A stretch of DNA of 27,614 bases from assembly GCA_902803015.1 (NCBI GenBank), contig CADCOL010000054.1, forward strand, positions 1 to 27,614, in the 5' to 3' direction. This stretch comes from an uncultured Lachnospiraceae bacterium (GTDB lineage Bacteria > Bacillota > Clostridia > Lachnospirales > Lachnospiraceae). Below the pieces are notes generated by a model. The model did no database searches, was not told where the DNA came from, and saw only the letters and a program-made list of their open reading frames with translations. A program made the translations under genes and the position numbers. Shown here one piece after another: positions 15,915 to 24,874 of the stretch (positions within the stretch are counted from its first letter, which is position 1; every line of letters starts with the position of its first letter).

Positions 15915-17777
15915 ATGGGCGATTTTAAAGTAAAAAAAGGGAATACGTTTCCTCTCGGTGTCTCGCTTACAAGCGACGGCGCTCAGTTTTCCATGGTTAA
16001 TACCACGGAGGAAGAGGGCGGAATTGTCCTGATTTCCAAAGCCAATCCGAGAATCCGTAACCGGATACCGTTTCCGAAATGCGGCAGAATGGGAAATATT
16101 TCTTCCATGATTGTGGAAGGAATCTCTTTTGATGACTGGGCATACAAATTTTACGAGGGTGATTCGGAATATGTGGATCCGTACTCGTTAAAAATCCTCG
16201 GAAACGAGAAATTCGGCGTAAAGAACGACGAAGAATACGATTTGTTCTCCGATTACGATTCCGAAGAATTCGACTGGGGAAACGACAGAGTCCTTTGTAC
16301 GCCTTTCTCCGAAAGCATTCTTTACCTTTTGCACGTGCGTGGATTTACAGGGCATTCTTCTTCGAAAGTGAAGCATCCCGGCACATTTGCGGGTATTGCG
16401 GAGAAAATCCCTTACCTGAAGGAACTCGGCATTACCGGCCTTGAGATTTTGCCCTGCTATGAATTCGAAGAATACAGAAAACCCGAGACGGTGAAAAAGT
16501 CTGCGGACTATGATTATAAATCCGATCCTTTCGGCAAAAAAGTGAATTTCTGGGGATTCCAGAAAGGATATTATTTTGCACCGAAGGCTTCGTATGCGGC
16601 ATCCGGCAATCCCTGCACAGAAATGAAAGAACTTGTCAAAAGTCTTCATGAGGCGGGAATCGAAGTGATTATGCAGCTTTATTTCCCGGATGATACGAAG
16701 GGCGGAATGATTCAGGATGTCATTCGTCACTGGGTAATGCGTTACCATATCGACGGATTCCATTTAAAAGGCAATAAGATTCCGATTACGCTCCTTGCAA
16801 CGGACCCGCTTCTTGCCAATACAAAACTGTTTTACGACTATATTCCGGATTCGGAAATTTATGCAATGAACGCAAAGCCGAAATACAAGAATCTTTGTGT
16901 TTATTCGGACGAATACATGTACCAGATGCGCAAGTTCTTAAAAGGCGATGCGGATATGCTGCAGGAGTTCGTAAGACTGGAGAAACGCATTCCGGAGCGT
17001 ACCGGAACCGTGAACTTTATCACGAGTTATTACGGATTTACGTTAAACGACCTTTATTCGTATGATACAAAGCATAACGAGGCAAACGGCGAAGAAAACC
17101 GCGACGGCTGCAATTCCAATTATTCCTGGAACTGCGGCGCGGAAGGCAAAACCAAGAAAAAGACGATTCTTGCCCTTCGTGAACGTATGGTAAAGAATGC
17201 TCTCGTTACTTTGCTTTTAAGTGCGGGAACACCGATTATCACCGCCGGCGACGAGTTCCTGAATTCACAGAACGGAAACAACAATGCGTACTGTCAGGAT
17301 AACGAAGTCGGATACGTAAACTGGAATACGACGAAGAGTGCACTGGAGATTCTTGATTTTACAAAAGAACTGATTGCATTCCGTAAGGCGAAGACCTTCC
17401 TGCAGTTAAAGGAAGAGCTTACGATGCTTGATCATGTAAGCTGTGGCTTCCCGGATCTTTCCTTCCATCAGGAAGAAGCGTGGAAAATCGATTTATCCGG
17501 CGATAAGCGTCATATCGGAATGATGTTTACGGAACTTACACAGGCGAAGAAAGAAAAAGAAACGGCTTTAACGGTCGGAACCAGATGTACAAAACTTTAC
17601 TATGTTGCTCTTAACATGCACTGGGAAGAGAAAGTTTTCTCCATGCCGAATCTGATTAAGAAAGCCAAATGGAATCTGCTTCTGACGACCGGAGACGAAG
17701 GAAAGAAGGAAGAGGCGGATGGCCAGATCCATCTGACGGTTCCCGGACGAACGATTGTGATTTACGAAGCAAAGTAG
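15915..17777 (+). CDS. GlgX/isoamylase-like GH13 protein with degenerate active site
   Basis: The 620-residue protein follows the glycogen-debranching/isoamylase layout: an N-terminal beta domain (about 1-125), a barrel beginning at LHVRGFTGH (139-147), and a C-terminal beta domain. Several stretches are well conserved: GTFAGIAEKIPYLKELGIT, KHNEANGEENRDG (386-398) and QNGNNNAYCQDNE (452-464). The catalytic motifs are not. Region I reads VIMQLYFP (251-258) where VILDVVYNH is usual. Region II reads DGFHLKGN (280-287) where DGFRFDLA is usual, so the Arg and the Asp nucleophile are His283 and Lys285. Region III has YDY (307-309) where AEP is usual. Region IV reads TSYYGF (370-375) where CHDGF is usual. 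The family is clear, but hydrolysis is unlikely; glucan binding or regulation is more plausible. Confidence 0.88.
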   Translation: MGDFKVKKGNTFPLGVSLTSDGAQFSMVNTTEEEGGIVLISKANPRIRNRIPFPKCGRMGNISSMIVEGISFDDWAYKFYEGDSEYVDPYSLKILGNEKFGVKNDEEYDLFSDYDSEEFDWGNDRVLCTPFSESILYLLHVRGFTGHSSSKVKHPGTFAGIAEKIPYLKELGITGLEILPCYEFEEYRKPETVKKSADYDYKSDPFGKKVNFWGFQKGYYFAPKASYAASGNPCTEMKELVKSLHEAGIEVIMQLYFPDDTKGGMIQDVIRHWVMRYHIDGFHLKGNKIPITLLATDPLLANTKLFYDYIPDSEIYAMNAKPKYKNLCVYSDEYMYQMRKFLKGDADMLQEFVRLEKRIPERTGTVNFITSYYGFTLNDLYSYDTKHNEANGEENRDGCNSNYSWNCGAEGKTKKKTILALRERMVKNALVTLLLSAGTPIITAGDEFLNSQNGNNNAYCQDNEVGYVNWNTTKSALEILDFTKELIAFRKAKTFLQLKEELTMLDHVSCGFPDLSFHQEEAWKIDLSGDKRHIGMMFTELTQAKKEKETALTVGTRCTKLYYVALNMHWEEKVFSMPNLIKKAKWNLLLTTGDEGKKEEADGQIHLTVPGRTIVIYEAK

Positions 17778-17804
17778 CGGTTATTAAACAAAAACTGCTT
17801 ATAA

Positions 17805-17821
17805 CAATCATATGATGATTG
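17805..17821 (+). repeat. Inverted repeat upstream of trpS
   Basis: CAATCAT (17805-17811) and ATGATTG (17815-17821) form a perfect 7-bp inverted repeat with a 3-base centre, in the 75-base gap between the GH13-like gene and trpS. No U-run follows. It could be a protein-binding operator or a small hairpin. The gap is too short for a T-box riboswitch and no trp-type leader peptide is visible. Confidence 0.4.
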
Positions 17822-17852
17822 CCATAAATTTAATGAAAGTGAGATTAGTACC

Positions 17853-18857
17853 ATGATGAACGACAAAAAGATTCTGTTTTCCGGAATGCAGGCAACCGGC
17901 TCCTTAACGCTCGGAAATTATCTCGGAGCATTGAAGAACTGGTTAAACCTTTGCGACGATTACGAGTGCTTTTACTCGGTAGTAGATCTTCATTCCATTA
18001 CGGTTCGACAGGACCCGGCAGAACTTCGAAAGAAAGCAAGAAATCTTTTAATGCTTTATATTGCGGCAGGTCTGGATCCCGAAAAGAACTGCATTTATTA
18101 TCAGTCCCATGTCAGCGGACATGCGGAACTTGCATGGATTCTCAACTGCTTTACCTATATGGGCGAATTAAACCGCATGACGCAGTTTAAGGATAAATCC
18201 GCAAAGCATGCGGACAATATCAATGCGGGACTCTTTACGTATCCCGTACTGATGGCATCGGATATTTTACTTTATCAGACGGATGTGGTTCCGGTCGGAA
18301 AAGACCAGCTTCAGCATCTGGAACTGACCAGAGACATAGCGATTCGTTTCAATTCCATTTACGGTGACGTATTTACCGTACCCGAACCGTATCTCGGAAA
18401 AGCCGGAGCGAAAATCATGTCCTTACAGGATCCGACCAAGAAAATGTCCAAATCCGACGAGAACCCGAATGCGAGCATTTACTTAACGGATGACCGTGAT
18501 ACCGTAATTCGCAAATTCAAACGTGCGGTAACCGATTCCGAAGCAAGAATTCATTACTGTGAAGAACAGCCCGGTGTATCCAACCTGATTGAAATTTACG
18601 GTGCGGTTACCGGAAAGACCTTTGAAGAAGTCGAAAAAGAATTCGAAGGCAAGGGTTACGGTGATTTTAAACTTGCCGTAGGCGAGGCGGTAGCAGACCT
18701 CTTAACACCGCTTCAGACAAGATTTAACGAGCTTTCTCAGGATAAGGCTTATATCGATAAGATTATCAAAGAAAACGGCGAAAAAGCGGATTATTATGCA
18801 ACCAAGACGCTTCGCAAGGTACAGAAGAAAGTCGGCTTCCCCGAGAGAATCCGCTGA
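17853..18857 (+). CDS. trpS: Tryptophanyl-tRNA synthetase
   Basis: The class I synthetase charges tRNA-Trp as a homodimer. The 334-residue length is standard. The HIGH-equivalent is TLGN (19-22) in FSGMQATGSLTLGNYLGAL, and the KMSKS loop is exact (197-201, KKMSKSDENP). The Trp/ATP pocket segments YQTDVVPVGKDQLQHLELTRD (about 141-161) are conserved. Two ATG codons open the frame (17853 and 17856); either is possible and the difference is one Met. The upstream ribosome-binding site is weak (GTGAGA). It sits between the GH13-like gene and the A-T-R gene, with a 47-base gap downstream. No functional link to either neighbour is apparent. Confidence 0.96.
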   Translation: MMNDKKILFSGMQATGSLTLGNYLGALKNWLNLCDDYECFYSVVDLHSITVRQDPAELRKKARNLLMLYIAAGLDPEKNCIYYQSHVSGHAELAWILNCFTYMGELNRMTQFKDKSAKHADNINAGLFTYPVLMASDILLYQTDVVPVGKDQLQHLELTRDIAIRFNSIYGDVFTVPEPYLGKAGAKIMSLQDPTKKMSKSDENPNASIYLTDDRDTVIRKFKRAVTDSEARIHYCEEQPGVSNLIEIYGAVTGKTFEEVEKEFEGKGYGDFKLAVGEAVADLLTPLQTRFNELSQDKAYIDKIIKENGEKADYYATKTLRKVQKKVGFPERIR

Positions 18858-18904
18858 GTCGTATCGTTTTTTCAACCCGAATAAATTCGTTAAAAGGGGC
18901 ATTT

Positions 18905-21856
18905 ATGAATAAGATGCTTGCGGACTTGCAGGAGTTCGTATTCGAAATCAATAAAAACTACCGTGACAAAACGGCCTATCGTTATATCGAGAACGATCGC
19001 ATTGTCGATAAAAGTTTCGCTGATTTAACGAGGGATTGTTTTGCTGTGGCAACTTGGCTGAAAAACTACGGATTAAAAGGGGATAAGGTCGCCATTATCG
19101 GCGGAACTTCGTATCCCTGGATCGTTACGTTTTTGGCGTCAGCCATCGGCGGAAACGTTGTCATTCCGATTGATAAAATGCTTCCGGAAGAAGAGATTCT
19201 TCACCTTTTAAAAGAAGGCGAAGCGCGCGTTGTTTTCGTATCCGAAGAATTCGAACCGTGGATGAAAGACATTCGCGAAACAATCGGAGAACAGGGCGAT
19301 GTATACAGTTTTTCCGGTACGACTTACCGCGAAATGCTGCGTACGGAACGTGAGAAGATTCCCAAAGTAAAGCCCGAAGATCCCTGCCTTTTGCTGTTTA
19401 CATCCGGTACAACCGGAACCGGAAAAGGTGTATTGATTTCCCATAAAAACATCGTGGCAAACATTAACGAGATTTACCGCATGGATTATGGCAGGGAAGT
19501 GGCCGGAGATCCCGTGGTAATGAGTGTTCTGCCGATTTATCATACATTTGAATTAACCGTCGGTAACCTGGGTATTCTTTATACCGGTACCACAATCTGT
19601 ATCAACGACAAGCTTGAAAATGTCGTAGAAAATTTAAAGCGTTTTAAACCTTCCGTAATGGTAGTGGTTCCCGCAATTGCGGAACTGATTTACAAAAAAA
19701 TCATGGAAGCCACCAAAACGCCGAAGAACAAACGTAAAGTCAAATTCGCAAAAAGAATGGACAATACGCTTGGTAAAATCAACATTGATGCCAGAAGATC
19801 TTTATATAAACCGATTTATGAGGCGTTCGGAGGAAATCTTACTACAATTGTAGTCGGAGGAAGTGCGCTTCGCCCCGAAATCGCGAAGACGCTCGATGAA
19901 TTCGGATTCCATATCTATCAGGGATACGGCATGACCGAATGCGCGCCCTTGATTGCGGCCAATTATCCCGGCAATGACAGAATCGGGTCGGTCGGAAAAC
20001 CGGTTTCCTACATGAATGTGAAAATCGTCAACGAAGAAATCCTTCTTCGCGGCGACGGCGTCATGCTTTCTTACTACAATAATCCGGAAGAGAACAAGAA
20101 TGAGTTTGCAGGCGGGTGGTTCCGGACCGGAGACCTCGGTTATATCGATAACGAAGGTTATTTATACATTACCGGACGTGCCAAGAACTTAATCATTCTC
20201 GATAACGGTAAGAATATTTATCCGGAAGAGATTGAGGGTTATCTTTTGAAAATTCCCGGCGTAAAAGATGCGTTTGTTTATGAGGACGTTGGTAAAATCT
20301 CCGCACTGATTGTTCCGGAATCCATGAAGGAAGCAACCATCCGCGAGATTAAAAGCGGAATTCGCGAACTGAATGACAAAGTTCCCGCATACAAGCGTGT
20401 GGTAGGCCTTTCTTTCCGCCCTTCGGATCTTCCGAAAACCACGACCTTAAAGACAAAACGAAATGAAGTCTTAAAGTGGATTAAAGAAAAGAACGAGGAA
20501 AAGAAAGCGGAATACATTGCACCGACAACGGCAGAGCAGAAGCGCCTTGTGGTTGCCATGGAGCAGGTCCTTCATGTGACGAAAATCGGAATTAAGGACG
20601 ATTTCTTCGAACGCGGCGGCGATTCCATGTCCGCACTCGAATTTGCCACGATTATCGGCGTTCAGGCGCAGGATATCTACGAATATCCCACGGTTGAACT
20701 GTTGGAAGAAATGATTCTGAACAGTCAGTCCGTCGAGAATACCGAAGAGACGAAAGTCGACGTAAACGAACTGATTCGTCACAACAACGATTTAATCGTA
20801 AGCACGGAACCGCAATGTGTATTGCTGACCGGTGCGACCGGATTCCTGGGTGCACATATTTTAAGAGAACTTTTACAGAAAAATCTCAAGGTGGTATGTC
20901 TTGTAAGAAACGTGGATAAACTGCGTCCCACCTTACGTGCTTATTTCCCGAAAGAGTACGAATCGTTTTCTTATAAAACCGTGAAGGGAGACATTGAACT
21001 TCCGAGATTCGGACTCAGTGATACGGAATACGAGGTTTTGTGCAACAGAGTGGACATGGTATTCCATGTGGCAGCCAATGTGCATCATGCCGGACATTAT
21101 GAGGATTTTGAACGCTCGAATGTTTTGGGAACACAGCATGTCATCGATTTTTGCGTGGATGCGAATGCAGTGCTGCAGCATACTTCCACGGCAAGTGTCA
21201 GCGGCTCGGGTACGGTGGAAATTAAAAATGCCGATGCCAAATTCGATGAATTCACTCTGGATATCGGACAGAAATATACCCAGAATGTGTATATTCATTC
21301 CAAATACAAATCCGAAGAACGTGTTCTTCTTGCAAGAGAGAACGGACTTCGGGCGAATATTTTCCGTATCGGCAATCTTACCTGGCGTATTTCGGACGGT
21401 AAATTCCAGATCAATGCGGATGATAACGGCTTCCTCGAGAGATTAAAAGGTATTCTGAAGGTTCGTTTGTATTCGAATGAAATTGCGGATTATCCGATTG
21501 ATTTTACACCGGTGGATGAATGCGCGAAAGCATATGTTTTACTGGCTTTGAACCACCATGTGAATAATATTTACAACCTTTACAATCCGAATATTTACAA
21601 TATCGAACAGCTTAGCAAGAAGTTTATGCTTCATGCAAAACGTGTGCCGAGAGAATTGTTTGAAAAGAGTCTGCGCGAGCAGATTCATGATAAGAGCGTT
21701 ATGGTTTTATCCTTCTATAACGCGATTGCGTCCTCATCGAAGAATATTCCGATGAGTAACGAATATACAAACGCAGAACTGAACAAACTCGGTTTTAAAT
21801 GGAGTAAAATCGGGCTTTCCTACCTTCGTTTTGTAAAAGGATTTATCAAACTTTAA
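18905..21856 (+). CDS. Adenylation-carrier-reductase (A-T-R) enzyme, carboxylic-acid-reductase-like
   Basis: Three domains are visible in 983 residues. The adenylation domain (about 1-530) has LLFTSGTTGTGKGV (163-176), YGMTECAP (341-348), GWFRTGDLGY (404-413) and GKNIYPEEIE (435-444), and most resembles long-chain acyl-CoA synthetases. A carrier domain (about 542-605) has the phosphopantetheine site DDFFERGGDSMSAL, with Ser574. A thioester-reductase domain (about 636-983) has the NAD(P)H motif GATGFLG (643-649) and the YxxxK pair Tyr796/Lys800. This layout matches carboxylic acid reductases and Lys2: activate an acid as adenylate, load it on the arm, release it reductively as aldehyde or alcohol. 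No condensation domain is present. The fatty-acid-like A domain suggests a lipid substrate. AAAGGGG precedes the ATG. Confidence 0.87.
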   Translation: MNKMLADLQEFVFEINKNYRDKTAYRYIENDRIVDKSFADLTRDCFAVATWLKNYGLKGDKVAIIGGTSYPWIVTFLASAIGGNVVIPIDKMLPEEEILHLLKEGEARVVFVSEEFEPWMKDIRETIGEQGDVYSFSGTTYREMLRTEREKIPKVKPEDPCLLLFTSGTTGTGKGVLISHKNIVANINEIYRMDYGREVAGDPVVMSVLPIYHTFELTVGNLGILYTGTTICINDKLENVVENLKRFKPSVMVVVPAIAELIYKKIMEATKTPKNKRKVKFAKRMDNTLGKINIDARRSLYKPIYEAFGGNLTTIVVGGSALRPEIAKTLDEFGFHIYQGYGMTECAPLIAANYPGNDRIGSVGKPVSYMNVKIVNEEILLRGDGVMLSYYNNPEENKNEFAGGWFRTGDLGYIDNEGYLYITGRAKNLIILDNGKNIYPEEIEGYLLKIPGVKDAFVYEDVGKISALIVPESMKEATIREIKSGIRELNDKVPAYKRVVGLSFRPSDLPKTTTLKTKRNEVLKWIKEKNEEKKAEYIAPTTAEQKRLVVAMEQVLHVTKIGIKDDFFERGGDSMSALEFATIIGVQAQDIYEYPTVELLEEMILNSQSVENTEETKVDVNELIRHNNDLIVSTEPQCVLLTGATGFLGAHILRELLQKNLKVVCLVRNVDKLRPTLRAYFPKEYESFSYKTVKGDIELPRFGLSDTEYEVLCNRVDMVFHVAANVHHAGHYEDFERSNVLGTQHVIDFCVDANAVLQHTSTASVSGSGTVEIKNADAKFDEFTLDIGQKYTQNVYIHSKYKSEERVLLARENGLRANIFRIGNLTWRISDGKFQINADDNGFLERLKGILKVRLYSNEIADYPIDFTPVDECAKAYVLLALNHHVNNIYNLYNPNIYNIEQLSKKFMLHAKRVPRELFEKSLREQIHDKSVMVLSFYNAIASSSKNIPMSNEYTNAELNKLGFKWSKIGLSYLRFVKGFIKL

Positions 21857-21883
21857 AAATCATCTGAAAGGCTGCAAAACAGC

Positions 21884-24850
21884 ATGAGAATCGGTATTGA
21901 TGTCGGCTCCACCACCATTAAATGCGTGGTTCTGGACGAGAACAATCAAATCATTCATAACAGTTATGAGCGTCATTTTGCCATGATTACCGAAAAGACC
22001 AGGGAAGTCATGGAAGGGCTTATTGAGAAATTCGACATTCAGGAACCTGTGTATCTGTCGATTTCCGGATCCGCCGGAATGGGACTTGCGCAGAATGCCG
22101 GAATTCCTTTTATTCAGGAAGTGTATGCAACCAAAGTGGCGGTGGCAAACCGTCTTCCCGAAACGGACTGTGTCATCGAACTCGGTGGCGAGGATGCCAA
22201 GATTCTTTTCTTAAAAGGCAATCTGGAAGTCCGTATGAACGGTACCTGCGCAGGCGGTACCGGTGCTTTTGCCGACCAGATGGCATCTTTGATGAATATC
22301 ACCGGAGATGACATGAACGATCTGGCCGAAAAATCGGATAAAATCTATTCCATCGCATCCCGTTGCGGCGTTTTTGCAAAGACAGACATTCAGCCGCTTT
22401 TGAATCAGGGCGCGAGAAAAGAAGATATTTCCGCAAGTATTTTCAAGGCTATCGTAAACCAGACCATTACAGGTCTTGCACAGGGACACCCGATTGAAGG
22501 CAATATCGTATATCTGGGCGGACCTTTGACCTTTATGTCCTATCTTCGCAAGAGCTTCGACGAAGCTTTGCATTTAAAGGGAACCTTACCGCAGGATTCC
22601 CTTCTTTTTGTGGCTTTGGGTGCCGCATATTACGCAACCGAACCGGTGGATTTAAAAGAAGCGGTAAAGGTAATCGGACAGAAGAAGGAATTCTCTGCGG
22701 AATCCGCGCTGGATCCTCTGTTTAAAGATAAAGCCGAATATGATGCGTTTCTGGAACGCCACAGCAAAGCAACGGTTGTAAAAAGAGAAGATTTTAACCC
22801 CGAAAGCGGAGAGGAAGTCTTCCTCGGAATCGACTCCGGTTCCACCACTTTAAAGCTTGTTCTGATTGACCGGGAAGGCCGGATTTGCTATTCGCGTTAT
22901 ACATCAAACGGCGGACGTCCGATTGACGTTGTCGTGGAACTTTTAAAAGAAATGTACGAGAAGTATCCTTCGTTAAAGGTAACGCGTGCGGCGGTTACCG
23001 GTTACGGCGAGGAAATGATGAAATCCGCGCTCGGCATTGACTTGGGAATCGTGGAAACGGTTGCCCATTTTACGGCTGCAAAGTTTTTCCTTCCCGATGT
23101 GGAATTTATTATCGACATCGGCGGACAGGACATGAAATGCTTTAAAATCCGAAACGGCGCGATTGACAATATTTTCTTAAACGAAGCGTGTTCCTCGGGT
23201 TGCGGATCTTTTTTACAGACTTTTGCACAGTCATTGGGATATCCGATTGACGAATTCGCAAAAATCGGTCTGTTCGGTAAATCTCCCGTGGATCTGGGTT
23301 CAAGATGTACCGTATTCATGAATTCTTCGGTAAAGCAGGCGCAGAAGGAAGGCGTATCCGTGGAAGATATTTCCGCAGGCCTTTCCTACAGTGTTGTTAA
23401 GAATGCGCTTTACAAGGTTATTCGTGTGCATACCGCAAAGGAACTCGGCGAACGAATCGTGGTTCAGGGCGGAACCTTCTTAAACGACGCAGTTTTGCGT
23501 GCATTTGAAAAAGAGCTCGGTGTAAATGTTATCCGTCCCGATATCGCAGGTATGATGGGCGCATACGGCGCAGCGCTCTATGCAAAAGACAGCAAAGTCA
23601 GTGCGGAAGAAAGCGCAAGCCTGATTACCAAAGAAGAGCTGGATGCGTTTACGTATGAAACCAAGAGCATTAACTGTAACGGTTGCAACAATCATTGCAA
23701 TTTAACGGTCAATACATTCCCCGGCGGACGCAAATTTATCGGCGGAAACAAGTGCGAAAAGCCGGTTACGAAGAAATCGGCGGACAATTCGCTGAATCTG
23801 TATGAATATAAAATCCAGTATTTTAAGGATTTACTGGGGAATGCAGCCAATAAGGCCGATGTGCAAAGCACCTGTTCGTCATCAAAGAAGACCGTCGGTC
23901 TTCCTTTGGCGCTCAACATGTACGAGATGTTCCCGTTCTGGCATGCGCTGTTTACGAATCTCGGTTATGAAGTAAAGATTTCCGGTTTCTCAAACCGTGC
24001 GATGTATATCAAAGGACAGGGCACCATCCCTTCGGATACGGTATGTTTCCCGGCTAAAATGGTTCACGGGCACATCATGCAGCTGATCGAAGAGGAAGTG
24101 GATTATATTTTCTTCCCCTGCCTGACGTTTAATTTTAACGAAAAGCGCGGTGAGAACCATTATAACTGTGCGGTAATCGCAGGTTATCCCGAGGTAATCA
24201 AAGTAAATATCCGTGATTTCGGCAAATCCAAATATGTCTGTGAATATTTAGGACCGCATAATCCGGCGCATTTTGAAAAATGCATGTATGACCTGATTAA
24301 CAAAGAATTCGAGCCGGCTTCCAGGAAGGAAGTAAGCAAAGCAGTGGAAGCGGCGTATGTGGCTTACGATAAATACATGAAAGCGGTTGCAAATAAAGCG
24401 GATGAAATTATCGAATCCGCCAGAGAACAGGGCAAGAAGATTGTCTGCCTTGCAGGAAGACCGTATCATACGGATCCGGAGATTAACCATGGAATTCATA
24501 AACTGGTTGCGGAACTCGGATTTGCCGTTGTAAGCGAAGATTCCATCAGCTTAAAGATGAAGAACTTAAAACTGAATCTTCGGAATCAGTGGACCTATCA
24601 TGCGAGACTGTTCTCGGCGGCCGGATATATCACAACTCAGCCGGATATGTATCTGGTACATCTGGTTTCCTTCGGCTGCGGCCTGGATGCAATTACGACC
24701 GATGAGGTTCGCAGCATCCTCGAATCCGAAGGACATCTGTATACGCAGATTAAAATCGATGAGGTTACCAACCTCGGTGCGGTTAAAATCCGCTTAAGAA
24801 GTCTTCTTGCCGCGATCAAACAGGCGGAAGACGCAAAAAACAATCAGTAG
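21884..24850 (+). CDS. Double 2-hydroxyacyl-CoA-dehydratase activase with DUF2229 (PlsA-like)
   Basis: Two BadF/BcrA-type ATPase modules are fused. The first (about 1-255) has GIDVGSTTIK (4-13) and cysteines Cys122 (NGTCAGGTGAF) and Cys161 (SRCGVFAKTD). The second (about 312-570) has GIDSGSTTLK (315-324), Cys436/Cys440 (NEACSSGCGSF) and Cys475 (SRCTVFMNS). In the HgdC dimer the equivalent cysteines hold one shared [4Fe-4S] cluster, so the tandem copy could build it within one chain. A cysteine knuckle (Cys598, Cys601, Cys605, with Cys624) follows, then a DUF2229 domain (about 670-890) with more cysteines (TVCFPAK, FFPCLTF). The layout matches PlsA of the clostridial plasmalogen operon. Related proteins of about 1400 residues include the next gene's product in the same chain. 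Strictly anaerobic chemistry is expected. Confidence 0.85.
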   Translation: MRIGIDVGSTTIKCVVLDENNQIIHNSYERHFAMITEKTREVMEGLIEKFDIQEPVYLSISGSAGMGLAQNAGIPFIQEVYATKVAVANRLPETDCVIELGGEDAKILFLKGNLEVRMNGTCAGGTGAFADQMASLMNITGDDMNDLAEKSDKIYSIASRCGVFAKTDIQPLLNQGARKEDISASIFKAIVNQTITGLAQGHPIEGNIVYLGGPLTFMSYLRKSFDEALHLKGTLPQDSLLFVALGAAYYATEPVDLKEAVKVIGQKKEFSAESALDPLFKDKAEYDAFLERHSKATVVKREDFNPESGEEVFLGIDSGSTTLKLVLIDREGRICYSRYTSNGGRPIDVVVELLKEMYEKYPSLKVTRAAVTGYGEEMMKSALGIDLGIVETVAHFTAAKFFLPDVEFIIDIGGQDMKCFKIRNGAIDNIFLNEACSSGCGSFLQTFAQSLGYPIDEFAKIGLFGKSPVDLGSRCTVFMNSSVKQAQKEGVSVEDISAGLSYSVVKNALYKVIRVHTAKELGERIVVQGGTFLNDAVLRAFEKELGVNVIRPDIAGMMGAYGAALYAKDSKVSAEESASLITKEELDAFTYETKSINCNGCNNHCNLTVNTFPGGRKFIGGNKCEKPVTKKSADNSLNLYEYKIQYFKDLLGNAANKADVQSTCSSSKKTVGLPLALNMYEMFPFWHALFTNLGYEVKISGFSNRAMYIKGQGTIPSDTVCFPAKMVHGHIMQLIEEEVDYIFFPCLTFNFNEKRGENHYNCAVIAGYPEVIKVNIRDFGKSKYVCEYLGPHNPAHFEKCMYDLINKEFEPASRKEVSKAVEAAYVAYDKYMKAVANKADEIIESAREQGKKIVCLAGRPYHTDPEINHGIHKLVAELGFAVVSEDSISLKMKNLKLNLRNQWTYHARLFSAAGYITTQPDMYLVHLVSFGCGLDAITTDEVRSILESEGHLYTQIKIDEVTNLGAVKIRLRSLLAAIKQAEDAKNNQ

Positions 24851-24874
24851 ATTTAAGAAACGCAAAGGATAGTT

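Noticed and set aside
15915..17777. Calling the GH13 protein a pseudogene
   Set aside because: The 620-codon frame is intact, has its own promoter, and conserved non-catalytic motifs remain, which fits a retained protein better than decay.
17819..17847. TTGCCA-N17-AGATTA as a trpS promoter
   Set aside because: The -10 match is poor and lies 5 bases from the start codon, leaving no room for a transcript leader with a ribosome-binding site.
18858..18904. Terminator after trpS at the TTTTTT run
   Set aside because: No stable G/C stem precedes the T-run; only a weak 4-bp CGAA/TTCG stem lies after it.
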